From Myxococcales bacterium (GTDB lineage Bacteria; Myxococcota_A; UBA9160; UBA4427): a stretch of DNA of 64,000 nt. The stretch lies in assembly GCA_014240165.1 (NCBI GenBank), contig JAAZXM010000002.1:81851-145850 (forward strand), read 5' to 3'. The notes beneath the pieces were generated by a model, which was not told the origin of the DNA, did no database searches, and saw only the letters and a list, made by a program, of their open reading frames with translations. Of this stretch, positions 17,606 through 27,100 are shown piece by piece. A program made the translations under genes and the position numbers. Each line of letters opens with the position of its first letter. Positions within the stretch are counted from its first letter, which is position 1.

Positions 17606-19066
17606 ATGAAGAACATGTATGTGGATGGCAGCCCCCGGGAGGCCGCTCGGGGCAACCGGACCGAGATCCATGACCCCGCCAACGGCGATCTTCTGGACAG
17701 CGTTCCCGCGGCGGATGCCGCGGATGTCGAAGCCGCGGTGGCGGCGGCCGAGCGCGCTTTTCCGGCCTGGCAAGGATGCGTCGCCAACGAGCGCGCGAGC
17801 TTGCTCCATGGGGTGGCGACCCGAATGCGCGAGCACCAGGATGCGCTGATCGAAATTCTCACCCTTGAAGAGGGCAAGCCCAAGGTGGAGAACGAGGAGG
17901 AAGTGGAGTGGTCGGCCAATACCTTCGACTACTACGCCGAACTCGGTCGCCACGAGGTGGGCCAGGTGCTGCCCCCGGGCGCACCCACGCAATTCAATTT
18001 CACCCTCAAGGAGCCCTATGGCGTGGTGGCGTGCATCACGCCCTGGAATTACCCCATCATGCTCCTGGCTTGGAAGATCGCCCCGGCCCTGGCCGCGGGA
18101 AATACCTGCGTGGTCAAGCCCTCGGAGCTGACGCCTCTTTCCTCTATCTACCTGGCGGAGCATTGCCTCTCCCACCTGCCCCCGGGCGTCGTCAACGTGG
18201 TGACGGGCACCGGCGCCGAGGCGGGTGAACCCCTGGTGGCGCATCCTTCGGTCTCGGCCATCGCGTTTACCGGAAGCTTGGAAACGGGCCAGCGGATCGC
18301 CTCCATCGCGGCGCCCCAGATGAAGAAGCTGCATTTCGAACTCGGCGGCAAGGACCCCATGGTGATCGCCGAAGATGCGGAGCCCGAGAAGGCGGCGCGG
18401 GCCCTGGCCTACTCGGCGCTCCTGAATTGCGGCCAGGTCTGTACCTCCACCGAGCGGGTCTATATCCCGAAAGCCCGCGCGGCGGAATTCACCGAGGCGT
18501 TGGTGGAGCATGTGCGCGGCCTGCGGCTGGGCCACGGGCTCGATGCGGGCACCGACCTCGGCCCCATGATCGATGCACGCTTTCGGACCCGGGTCGAGGA
18601 GCAGGTGGACGAGGCCCGGGCCAAGGGGGCCGAGCTTCTGACGGGCGGCCGGCGGCCGGAATCGCCCAGCGGCGGCGCGTTCTATGAACCCGCGGTGCTG
18701 CGGGGGGTGGACCATTCCATGCGGATCATGCGCGAGGAAACCTTTGGCCCGGCCATCCCGCTGATGGAATACGAGAGCTTCGACGCCGCGGTGGAGTTGG
18801 CCAACGATTCGCCCTTCGGCCTGGGGGCGAGCCTGCTCAGCAGCGACCCGGGCAAAATCAAGCGCTTCTTTGAAGGGGTGCGGGCGGGAACGATCTGGAT
18901 CAACGATCCGCTGACGGATAATTACGCCGGGCCCTTTGGCGGCATGCGGCTTTCGGGCGGGTCGCGCGAGCTGGGCCAGGAAGGGCTCGATGAGTTCCGC
19001 ACCACCAAGCACGTCCACTGGGATTTCAGCACCGAGCCCAAGGATTTCTGGTTCCCCTACGACTGA
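17606..19066 (+). CDS. aldehyde dehydrogenase
   Basis: A 486-residue ALDH starting at ATG 17606, preceded by GGAGG; the frame opens 8 codons earlier without a better site. Landmarks are ITPWNYPIMLLAWK, FTGSLETG, the catalytic glutamate in LELGGKDP (written FELGGKDPM) and the catalytic cysteine in NCGQVCTS. The C-terminal GPFGGMRLSGGSRELGQEG motif suggests the betaine/aminoaldehyde-type or succinate-semialdehyde-type clade, but this is not decisive. It is followed by a P450, so the pair may oxidise one substrate in sequence. Confidence 0.92.
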   Translation: MKNMYVDGSPREAARGNRTEIHDPANGDLLDSVPAADAADVEAAVAAAERAFPAWQGCVANERASLLHGVATRMREHQDALIEILTLEEGKPKVENEEEVEWSANTFDYYAELGRHEVGQVLPPGAPTQFNFTLKEPYGVVACITPWNYPIMLLAWKIAPALAAGNTCVVKPSELTPLSSIYLAEHCLSHLPPGVVNVVTGTGAEAGEPLVAHPSVSAIAFTGSLETGQRIASIAAPQMKKLHFELGGKDPMVIAEDAEPEKAARALAYSALLNCGQVCTSTERVYIPKARAAEFTEALVEHVRGLRLGHGLDAGTDLGPMIDARFRTRVEEQVDEARAKGAELLTGGRRPESPSGGAFYEPAVLRGVDHSMRIMREETFGPAIPLMEYESFDAAVELANDSPFGLGASLLSSDPGKIKRFFEGVRAGTIWINDPLTDNYAGPFGGMRLSGGSRELGQEGLDEFRTTKHVHWDFSTEPKDFWFPYD

Positions 19067-19074
19067 TCCCTCGC

Positions 19075-19100
19075 CCCGAGCGCCCCTGGGCGCCCTCGGG
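19075..19100 (+). terminator. imperfect hairpin after ALDH
   Basis: CCCGAGCGCC and GGCGCCCTCGGG can pair with one bulge just after the ALDH stop, followed by CTCTCGTCTT. This is a plausible intrinsic terminator, though the U-run is weak, so read-through into the P450 gene is possible. Confidence 0.4.
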
Positions 19101-19172
19101 CTCTCGTCTTGAACGAAAAACCATTTCTGTATCATCGGGGCCTTCAGCCATCTGCGAGCAGAGGAGCCCGGC

Positions 19173-20384
19173 GTGCCCACCCCAGCCACCGAATCATCAC
19201 GCGTCGTCTACGAGCCCCGCAGCGCCGAGGGCTGGCGGGATCCCTTTCCCATGTACGCGGCTCTGCGCGAGCACGATCCCGTCCACCGCTTTGAAAACGA
19301 GCGCGGCGAGTTCTGGGCCTTGTCGCGCTTCAAGGATGTTTTTGATGCGGCGGTGGATGCCGGGACGTTTTCGTCGGCCCGTGGGCTCACCATCGCTTAC
19401 GGGGAGATGGAAGAACTCGGCCTCGAGTCGCCCATCGTGATGATGGATCCGCCGGACCACACCGCGCTCCGCAAGCTCGCCATCAAGCGCTTTACCCCGA
19501 AGCAGGTGGAGGCCCTGGAGCCCCAGGTGCGCGCCTTCGTGGTCGAACGCGTGGAGCGGTTGCGCGAAGCCGGCGAAGGCGACGTGGTGACCGAACTCTT
19601 CAAGCCCTTACCGAGCCTGGTGGTGGCCCATTTTCTTGGCGTACCCCAAGCCGACCGTTCGCTCTTCGATGGCTGGACCGACGCCATCGTGGCGGCCAAT
19701 GCCGATGGAGATATACGCGACTCGGGAGAAGTGCTCGGGGAACTCATCCAATACTTCGCCGGGCATATGGAGCGGGTTCGCAAAAACCCGGGCGAAGATG
19801 TGATCTCGGCCCTGGTTCATGCGCGGCCCGGGGGACAGGAAGTCTCCGCCGCCTGGATCCTGGGTTTTGCCTTCACCATGGTGACCGGGGGGAACGATAC
19901 GACGACGGGCCTGCTGAGCGGCGCTGCGGAGTTGCTCACGAAAAATCCCGACCAGCAGCGGCTGCTCGTGGGCGAACCCGAACGGATCCCCAATGCGATC
20001 GAGGAATTCCTGCGCCTGAGCTCTCCTGTCCAGGGGCTCGCGCGGACCACCACCCGCGAGGTCACGGTGGAGGGCAAGACGATCCCCCAGGACCGCAAGG
20101 TGCTCCTGCTCTATGCCTCGGCGAACCGCGACGAACGAGAATTTGGATCCGATGCGGCGGAGTGCGATGTGACGCGAAAAATTCGGCGTCACGTCGCCCT
20201 GAGTTATGGCCCCCACCATTGTATTGGTGCCGCCGCGGTGCGGATGCAATCGCGGATCGCGCTGGAAGAGTTGCTGGCGCGGTGCCCGGATTTCACGGTT
20301 GACTATGCACAGGGAAAGTTTGCCGGGGGCAATTATGTTCGCCGCTATATCAGTCTGCCCTTCGATCCCAAGGGCGCGGCGTGA
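19173..20384 (+). CDS. cytochrome P450 (soluble bacterial class)
   Basis: A 403-residue P450 with a GTG start 8 nt after GAGGAG. The I-helix oxygen-activation motif is GGNDTT (239-244) and the K-helix ExxR is at 278-281. The heme-ligand cysteine is C350 in YGPHHCIGAAAVRMQ, where His replaces the usual Arg. No membrane anchor is present. The pattern is close to CYP families that hydroxylate terpenes, fatty acids or aromatic acids using separate ferredoxin and reductase. No redox partner is adjacent; the CYP51 fusion at 48879 carries its own ferredoxin. Confidence 0.92.
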   Translation: MPTPATESSRVVYEPRSAEGWRDPFPMYAALREHDPVHRFENERGEFWALSRFKDVFDAAVDAGTFSSARGLTIAYGEMEELGLESPIVMMDPPDHTALRKLAIKRFTPKQVEALEPQVRAFVVERVERLREAGEGDVVTELFKPLPSLVVAHFLGVPQADRSLFDGWTDAIVAANADGDIRDSGEVLGELIQYFAGHMERVRKNPGEDVISALVHARPGGQEVSAAWILGFAFTMVTGGNDTTTGLLSGAAELLTKNPDQQRLLVGEPERIPNAIEEFLRLSSPVQGLARTTTREVTVEGKTIPQDRKVLLLYASANRDEREFGSDAAECDVTRKIRRHVALSYGPHHCIGAAAVRMQSRIALEELLARCPDFTVDYAQGKFAGGNYVRRYISLPFDPKGAA

Positions 20385-20500
20385 TCGCACGCTTGGATAC
20401 CTGAAAACGGGGCCGATGAGTCTATGCCGAGGAGCCCCGATGGCGATCGCCGTCTATTTGGGCGAGATCCGTGTGAATAGGTAGAAGGAGGCCCAGGGCA

Positions 20501-20908
20501 ATGGATGCCGCATCGTTGTTTTGCATCGCGTTCGGCAGCTTGATCATCGCCGGCCGGGGGCCTCTAATCGTCGCACCGAGGGGCATGCCGAATTGGTTCC
20601 AGAACGCGGTTCTTCAGACGAATGCCCGCGTCCGATTTTTTTCTCTCGTTCTAGCCGTTGTGGCCGCGGGATTGGTCCTCCTCGACTTCGGCGACGGCCT
20701 GATTCCCAGCTTTTTTTACGCTTGGGGATGGTTGACGGCTGCAGTAGCGATTTGGGCCCTGCTTTTTCCGTCGACCTTCCGTCGCTTTTACAACGGCGTG
20801 ATGGTGTTCATGGAGTCTTCCGTCGACGACGTTCTTCTTCGGGGAGCGGGTGTTCTGGGCGTGATCTTCGGGTTGTGGATGATCTATTTCGGAATCGAAG
20901 TCATCTGA
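20501..20908 (+). CDS. hypothetical four-helix membrane protein
   Basis: A 135-residue hydrophobic protein with a strong AAGGAGG site. Four hydrophobic segments are visible at roughly residues 5-25, 45-62, 68-90 and 112-133. No family motif is recognised. It lies between the P450 and the first kinase on the same strand, and could be a small inner-membrane accessory protein. Confidence 0.7.
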   Translation: MDAASLFCIAFGSLIIAGRGPLIVAPRGMPNWFQNAVLQTNARVRFFSLVLAVVAAGLVLLDFGDGLIPSFFYAWGWLTAAVAIWALLFPSTFRRFYNGVMVFMESSVDDVLLRGAGVLGVIFGLWMIYFGIEVI

Positions 20909-20982
20909 TTCGCTGAGCCCGGCCTGGCCCGTGCCGAAATGCTTTCAGCGCATGAATCGATGAAGATGAAGGGGTGGAGGGG

Positions 20983-21051
20983 ATGACCGGCAGCGAAACC
21001 CAATTGTCTTCATTCGAAAGCGGCTACGCGGCCCCCGAGTCGAGGGCGTGA
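20983..21051 (+). CDS. possible 22-residue leader peptide upstream of kinase
   Basis: An ATG preceded by GGAGGGG opens a 22-codon frame whose TGA ends 1 nt before the GTG start of the kinase. The peptide (MTGSETQLSSF...) resembles nothing known. The strong site and exact abutment suggest translational coupling, but chance cannot be excluded in a GC-rich genome. Confidence 0.25.
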   Translation: MTGSETQLSSFESGYAAPESRA

Positions 21052-21052
21052 G

Positions 21053-22246
21053 GTGAAGACGGATCGGGTCTCCATTGCGCGGGATACCCTGCTTCTCCTG
21101 CCTCGGCTGTTGACGGCGAGTCTCCGAGTTTTGTGGCAGCAGCTCATCTCGGGCGCCGACCGACGCCTTCGCGGCCTGTCCTCTATTCCGTGGTTGGCTG
21201 ACCAGTTGGGGCTCGAGCCCGAGGGGATCCGCTCTGCCCGGATCGAAGCGGTGCATGCCGGGACGGCCACGCGTTCGCGGCTGCGAATTGACTATTCAAC
21301 TGCGTCAAGCACGTCAAGCACGCCAAGTACGCCTGGAGCGTCCGGGAATGGCCATGGCCTCGCTTCGCTTTTCATCAAGTCCCGGCCGTCCGATTTTGCA
21401 TCGGCGCTCTTCGGCGTGCTCTTTGGTCTCGGGGGCAACGAGGTTCGTTTCTATCGCGAGATCCGGCAGGACGTTCCAGTGCGAACGCCGGGGGTCCACT
21501 ATGCCCGGGGCAATTCGAATACCTACGTGATGCTGCTCGAGGACCTGGCCGAAGAGGGGTGTGATTTTCGCACCCTTGCGTCTCGCTGTTCCGCGGAAGA
21601 CGCGACCCGCATCGTAACGGGTCTCGCTCGGCTGCACGGGGCTTTCTGGCAGAGTCCGAGATTCGCTGCAGACCTGGCCTGGGTGCGTCGCCATGAGACC
21701 GATCGCGACTTTCGCCTCCTCAACCTTGTCCGAAATCTCAGCGTCCCCATCGCGGTCAAGAAATACGGACATATTCTGCCGGACGAAATTCTCGATGTGA
21801 TCCCCCACCTCATGAAAAATTATCGGCGCCTGGAGCAAGCGTGGGCCCAGGAGCCGCGCACGCTGCTGCACGGCGACGCGCATCTCGGGAATATGTACTT
21901 CCAGCAGGGCGAGGTGGGCTTCCTCGACTGGCAGGTGGTGCAATACGGCCAGGGGATGCGGGATATCAGTTACCTGCTCATCAACTCGGTGCCCGAAGAG
22001 ACTCGCCTTGCCCACCAGGAGGATCTGATCCGTCATTACCTGGCGCTTCTCGGCGAACAAGGCATTGCGCTGGATTTCGATACCGCCTGGGATCAGTACC
22101 GGCTTCAGAGCGTTTATGCGTGGATTGCCGGAGTGGTGACGGCGCCCAGCAATTTTCAGGGCGAAGCGGTGGTGGCGGCCGGCCTTCGGCGGGCATGCGC
22201 AGCGATTCTGGACCTCGACGCCCTCGACCTGATTCGAAAGCTCTAG
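21053..22246 (+). CDS. aminoglycoside-phosphotransferase-like kinase (APH/EcKinase type)
   Basis: A 397-residue kinase-like protein with a GTG start. The catalytic loop LLHGDAHLGNMYF gives the Brenner motif HGDxHxxN. The metal-binding loop follows as GFLDWQVVQYGQGMRDISYLL. This layout matches the APH/DUF1679 group, which phosphorylates hydroxylated small molecules; bacterial relatives often sit beside acyl-CoA or steroid genes. An unusual Ser/Thr-Pro run lies near residues 84-97. A paralog on the opposite strand (22243-23463) meets it tail to tail, with the two stop codons sharing CTAG. Confidence 0.82.
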   Translation: MKTDRVSIARDTLLLLPRLLTASLRVLWQQLISGADRRLRGLSSIPWLADQLGLEPEGIRSARIEAVHAGTATRSRLRIDYSTASSTSSTPSTPGASGNGHGLASLFIKSRPSDFASALFGVLFGLGGNEVRFYREIRQDVPVRTPGVHYARGNSNTYVMLLEDLAEEGCDFRTLASRCSAEDATRIVTGLARLHGAFWQSPRFAADLAWVRRHETDRDFRLLNLVRNLSVPIAVKKYGHILPDEILDVIPHLMKNYRRLEQAWAQEPRTLLHGDAHLGNMYFQQGEVGFLDWQVVQYGQGMRDISYLLINSVPEETRLAHQEDLIRHYLALLGEQGIALDFDTAWDQYRLQSVYAWIAGVVTAPSNFQGEAVVAAGLRRACAAILDLDALDLIRKL

Positions 22247-23463
22247 CCCTGGGCCAGCATCCACTCGCGAAAGCCGAGCCGTTCGATGGCGGCTGCGCTG
22301 CGGCGGGTGAAAGTGCGCACGGTGGTTTCGCGCTCGGTCAGGTTGCCCAGCCCCAAAGGGATGACGCCCACAAGCAGGGTCTGGAAGGAGAACGCCCGGT
22401 ACTGCTCGAAGGCGTCTTCCCTTGAGAGCACGATGCCCCGGCCGGCCAATTCGTCGCGGTAGAGGTCGATGAGATCCGCCTCGCAGGATTCGAGCACGTC
22501 GGGCTCGAGGGAATTGATCAGGAAATACTGCACGTCGCGCATGCCCTTGCTCCAGTGGATGGCCTGGAAATCGAGCAAACCCACCTCGGTCTCTCCACCT
22601 TCCGGGTACTCGAAACAATTGCCCAGGTGGCTATCGCCGTGGATCAGGGTCAGGGGGCCCGTATACCAGGCCGCGAGGAGCGCGTCCCAGCGATCCATGG
22701 CCTCGCGATAGGTATCGCCGATGGCCGGGGTCAGAATCTCCGGTGCCGCCCGCATCGCCGGGGCGATGGCCGATGCGTTGAGGGCTCGGGTCATGGCGCG
22801 GGATTTCGCCGAGAGAAAGGGGTTGAGTGCCGCTGGCAGGATTTTTTCGCGCTCGTTTTCCGGCCAGCCCCAGAACGCGGCGTGTAATTGCGCGAAGCAT
22901 TTCATCACCTTTGCCGCGCGCTCGGGGGTCGTGCCCGCGGCGACGTCACGGTTGATGAAGAGCCGGGCGCCCGGGATTTCGTGCAGATTCTCGAGCAAGA
23001 GGACGAAGCGCGACCCCTTCCGAGCCGCGGCGTAGACCCGCGGCGTGCGGACGGGCAGGCGATGGGCCACCTCTTTGCAGAACGTGTACTCGAGATGCCA
23101 GAAACCCAGGGTATTCGCGAATGCGCGGGTGGTGAGGGCGTCGCAGGGCAGTTTTACATAAGCGCTACGCGGAAGATCACGGCGCGTCTGCCCGGGCTCG
23201 AATTCGAGATCCACCAGGAAGTTCCTGCAATTGCTGCTCTCGAATTCGACGCCGGGCAGGCGCGCGGAGGCTACCCGCGGAAGGGGTTCGGCGTCCGCCG
23301 GGGGGTGGGTCTGGAACAGCGCATCGAGGACCGAGGGCCTGGCGATCTGCTCCGGGGTGCGGGGAAGCGCCGTCCCCAGGGCTTCCCGGGCGGCATCCGC
23401 GGCGATCCCCAAAAAAGACCCCGCAGTGCGAAATGCGAGTTGCAGGGTTCCGCCTGGCCGCAT
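22243..23463 (-). CDS. aminoglycoside-phosphotransferase-like kinase, paralog
   Basis: A 406-residue protein starting at ATG 23463 after GGAGGAAGAGG; a longer frame of 69 codons upstream is open but Arg-rich and unlikely. The catalytic HGDSHLGNCFEY motif is followed by GLLDFQAIHWSKGMRDVQYFLINSL, nearly the same pattern as its plus-strand paralog. About the last 200 residues of both align by eye. Substrate is likely a small hydroxylated compound. Its stop codon overlaps that of the paralog by 3 bp. Confidence 0.82.
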   Translation of the reverse strand: MRPGGTLQLAFRTAGSFLGIAADAAREALGTALPRTPEQIARPSVLDALFQTHPPADAEPLPRVASARLPGVEFESSNCRNFLVDLEFEPGQTRRDLPRSAYVKLPCDALTTRAFANTLGFWHLEYTFCKEVAHRLPVRTPRVYAAARKGSRFVLLLENLHEIPGARLFINRDVAAGTTPERAAKVMKCFAQLHAAFWGWPENEREKILPAALNPFLSAKSRAMTRALNASAIAPAMRAAPEILTPAIGDTYREAMDRWDALLAAWYTGPLTLIHGDSHLGNCFEYPEGGETEVGLLDFQAIHWSKGMRDVQYFLINSLEPDVLESCEADLIDLYRDELAGRGIVLSREDAFEQYRAFSFQTLLVGVIPLGLGNLTERETTVRTFTRRSAAAIERLGFREWMLAQG

Positions 23464-23683
23464 TTTTTCCTCTTCCTCCCGCTTTGCCGCGTCTATCCGT
23501 ATAGCAAGCCGGGGGCGCGAACGGGAACGAGGCTCTTTCCATCGACTTCGGGTCCGAGCGCAAAGGAAATAGGCGCGGGCTCGCCCACCTGGTTTCAGCG
23601 GAACGGTTGCCTCTGTTACCATGGGGATTGGCGTGGCCGATCGGGATCGCACTGATCGCAATGATCGCAATGAAGGGGGTCCG

Positions 23684-24112
23684 ATGATTCAAGGCGGCTG
23701 TCTCTGCGGTGAGGTGCGGTTCGAAGTCAGCCGCTTCACGGGGCCTTTCGAGCTCTGCCATTGCCCGCGCTGCCGTAAGACCTCGGGCTCGGCCTTTGCT
23801 GCGATGGTAGGCGTCAATACGGACGAGTTCCGCCTGCTCTCTGGGGCAGATAAAATCCGCACATACGAAGCGCCGCTCCTGCGTCACCCGCCCCTTTATT
23901 GCGTGGCGTTTTGTTCGCAATGTGGCTCTCCTGTGCCCAACCCGCCGGCCGAAGGCGGCTTCTTCGAGATTTCGGCGGGCATCCTCGATGACGATCCCGG
24001 ACTTTGTCCGGACAAGCACATCTTCGTGGAATGCAAGAGCGAGTGGTTTTCGATTACTGATGCGCTTCCGCAAATCACGTTGCGCGAGCTCATCGAGTTG
24101 CGGCGGCCCTGA
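23684..24112 (+). CDS. GFA (CENP-V type) zinc protein
   Basis: A 142-residue protein of the glutathione-dependent formaldehyde-activating (GFA/CENP-V) family. Zinc ligands are visible in GGCLCGEVRF, CHCPRCRKTSGSAF and FCSQCGSPVPN. ATG 23684 follows GAAGGGGG. The original Gfa enzyme helps condense glutathione with formaldehyde, but most family members have no proven role. Its TGA overlaps the next ATG by one base, so it is coupled to the large exported protein. Confidence 0.88.
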   Translation: MIQGGCLCGEVRFEVSRFTGPFELCHCPRCRKTSGSAFAAMVGVNTDEFRLLSGADKIRTYEAPLLRHPPLYCVAFCSQCGSPVPNPPAEGGFFEISAGILDDDPGLCPDKHIFVECKSEWFSITDALPQITLRELIELRRP

Positions 24113-27100
24113 TGCGGAGAGGGCTTGGCGGATGCGGGGGCCGCTGGGCGGCGCTGGGCGGACTGGCCTGGCTCTTGCTGGGTACGCATACCCTGGCCTG
24201 GGCCGCAGCTCTTTCGCCGCCGGGGGATCTTGTCGCGACTGCCCGGCACGGGCAACGAATCGATCTCCAATGGTCGGGGGCGGAAGGGGCACTCGGCTAC
24301 CGCGTTTCGCGCCAATGTCCGGTGGGCGATGAGGCGGGCTATTGCGAGTTGGCAAAATTGCCCGGCGACCGCCTTTCGTATCGTGACGATTCAGCGCACC
24401 CGGCAACCCGCTATCGGTACCGAGTCGAAGCGCTTTCCGAACCCGCTTCCAATGAGGCCTTCGCCGAGGCCACGACCCCCTCCCCCACTTCGCTCCCGGC
24501 CGCGCAGCCGCCCATCTACTTCGAACCCCAGGGCGTCTGGAGCCTGGGTACGCCCGCGTCGCTCGGCGAAATCAAGCGGCTGCATATCCGGCATAACCTG
24601 GCTTCCCGGCGTGACCTTCGGATTTTGCTCGATGCGAGCAACTCGCGCTCGTTGGTGAGCCGGCTGCATGAGGCGGGCTTTGGGGTGCGTACGGACAAGT
24701 CCTATTCGGGCCAACCGAAAAAGGGCATCGCCGAGATCTACTTCTACGACTTGAAGCGCGGTTCGCCCGAAGCCCCGCTTCCGGCGGCCATCGAGGCCTT
24801 CGATCGTATGGGCGAAGAGGGCTACGTGCTGGTGGCGGAGGCCACGGGAAAGCATTCCCTGCGTATCGTGGTTGGCGCCCAAACCCCCAAGGGTCTTTTC
24901 CGAGGCGGCATGACGGTCCAGCGCCTTCTGCTTGGCGAAGACCTGATGAGCCGGCGGGTCGAGATCGAACCGGTGATCGTGCTCGATTACCCGGATCACC
25001 CGGACCGGGGCGCCGGGCCTTCATGGGCGCCCATGAACGCGAACTACACATTCATTCCCGAGCCGGCGCTCGATATGTTGGACTCGCTCGCGCGTTCGGG
25101 CGCCACCGAGGTGGACTGGATGGCATCGGCCCCGGCCCAGGAAGAGTTCAGTTGGCAGAAAACCGGCGCGCGCTCCGCCGCCCTGGTTCAGCTTGCGGCT
25201 CGTGAGCGCTTCATGGACGTGAGCTATTTCATGGGCGGGGCGCAGTTTGGCCACGGGACAAAGGGCCCGCCCGAAGTCCCGGACAACCGCATGAGCATGG
25301 ACCAGGTGCCCTTCTCCGACGGTCTCGGCGTGGTGGCGGAACCCTTTGCCTGGATCGAGACGAGCCCGGGGCGCTGGCAAGCGCTCGCGGAACGGCGCGG
25401 CACCTTGCACGGCCGGAATGCGGAGCCGGATGGCGGGCCCTGGCTCGCGAAACCCTGTAGTTCGGGAGGCTGGAAACACGACCCGCGCATGGGCCGCCCG
25501 GGGCCGGCGCGGATGAGCTGGCGGCTCGGCGCGAAGGCGCGGCATTGTGAATTGGCCGAGTCCCTGGACGTGAATCAGGCCTTCTCGCCGGGCGGGTTCT
25601 TCTTGAGCGCCTGGCTCAACGCTTCGGCGGATGCCGCGGGATTGGAGGGTGAGCTGAAACTCGAGATCGATACCGCGGAAGGCACTCGCGAGTATGCGGT
25701 CTCGCTTCCAGGCAACCTTCCTCCAAAAACTTGGACGCAGCTCACCCTGGCGATTCCGGCTTTCAAGCCCCCGGCGCCGGTACGGGCTGCCCGGTTGGTG
25801 ATTCGCGCTTCCCTTGCCTCGGGAAATCTTTGGGTCGACGATTTTATGCTCTACGAGTGGCAACGTGAGATCTTCCCCTTCGGCAGCTTCACGACTCCCG
25901 ACTCATGGAGGATCGACTCCAAGCCGGGTGGGCTCGCAATCGACCCATCCACCGGCCGCCGGGATTCGAAGAGTCTTCGGGCCCGGCTTCCGCTGACACT
26001 CGGCAAGGGGCAGGGAGCGCGCCTGGCCGGGCGTGTACAGGAAATCCGGCTCGAGGAAGGCCGCTATATCCTCGGCGCCTGGATCAAGGCCGAGGATCGA
26101 GGCGCGGGCTCGAGTCCGAACTCGGGTAAAAAGAAGAAACGAAAGCCTTTCGAGACGAAGCTGGATATCAATCTCAAATTCTACGCGGGTGCGCCGCTGC
26201 GGGGGGTTGTCACAGGCGGCCGACTCGCGGCGGAATATCTGAACTTTCCCGATTCGGTGCGGCCAGGACCAGACGCCTGGTTCTACCACACCCATATTTT
26301 CGATGTCAGCGAGGAAATGGCGGCGAAGACCCGGTCGGTGGCGATCCAGGTTCGTGTTTTCCAAAGCCAGAGCCCGGGCACGCTCTGGATCGACGACATC
26401 CATCTGCGTCGCCTGGACGGCGATCTTCGCAACTTGATGGGCGCCGTCCAGGGGCCGATCCTGCGCGACCCGTCTGGGAAACGCTATGTCGAGGGGCGGG
26501 ATTACGAAGTCTGCCAGGTGGGAAGCCGCGAAACGCGCTGCAAGCCACCGGGGAATTACGCGACGTTGCTCGAGGGCGGCTTGACGGAAGCCTACGACGA
26601 AAACCGCCCGCCTTTCGAAATTCGCTGGATCCGGCGAAAGCCCCCCGAACAGAAACGCCTCTCGATTTCCTACGACATCAAGGCCCAATACTCGAGGGCC
26701 GGACGCTCGAGCATGAGTTGGGATGGCCAAGTCGTCCGAACCGGGGTTCTCAATTTCTGCGATATCGATGCGGTCGCCCTGGGGATCGATCTCGAGGAAA
26801 TCTTTGGCCGCTACCTGGACGGTTACGAAATCGAGAATTTTCCGGAGCGCGGCGAAACCTACACCTTCAGGGCGGATAGCGTGACCTGGGGAGTCAGCGA
26901 GGTCCGGGGGGTCAACCGCAGCATCGCCTGCTTGGGGGAGGACGGAAAGCCCGACCGGTCAAACGCGGCCCTCTTTGCCGAAGTGCTCAACAAGGCGGCG
27001 GGGATTGCCAAGCGCAAGCATCCCGACGTTCGCTTCTGGCTCTGGGACGACATGTTCAATCCTTTTCATAACGGGGGCAATTCGGATTATCAGCGGCGAT

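Noticed and set aside
17438-19189. 583-residue minus frame opposite the ALDH gene
   Set aside because: Same reason: it is a shadow of the ALDH, which carries all catalytic motifs.
23466-23670. Upstream extension of the minus-strand kinase by 69 codons
   Set aside because: Arg-rich low-complexity sequence, while ATG 23463 has a strong ribosome site and starts the domain-like region.
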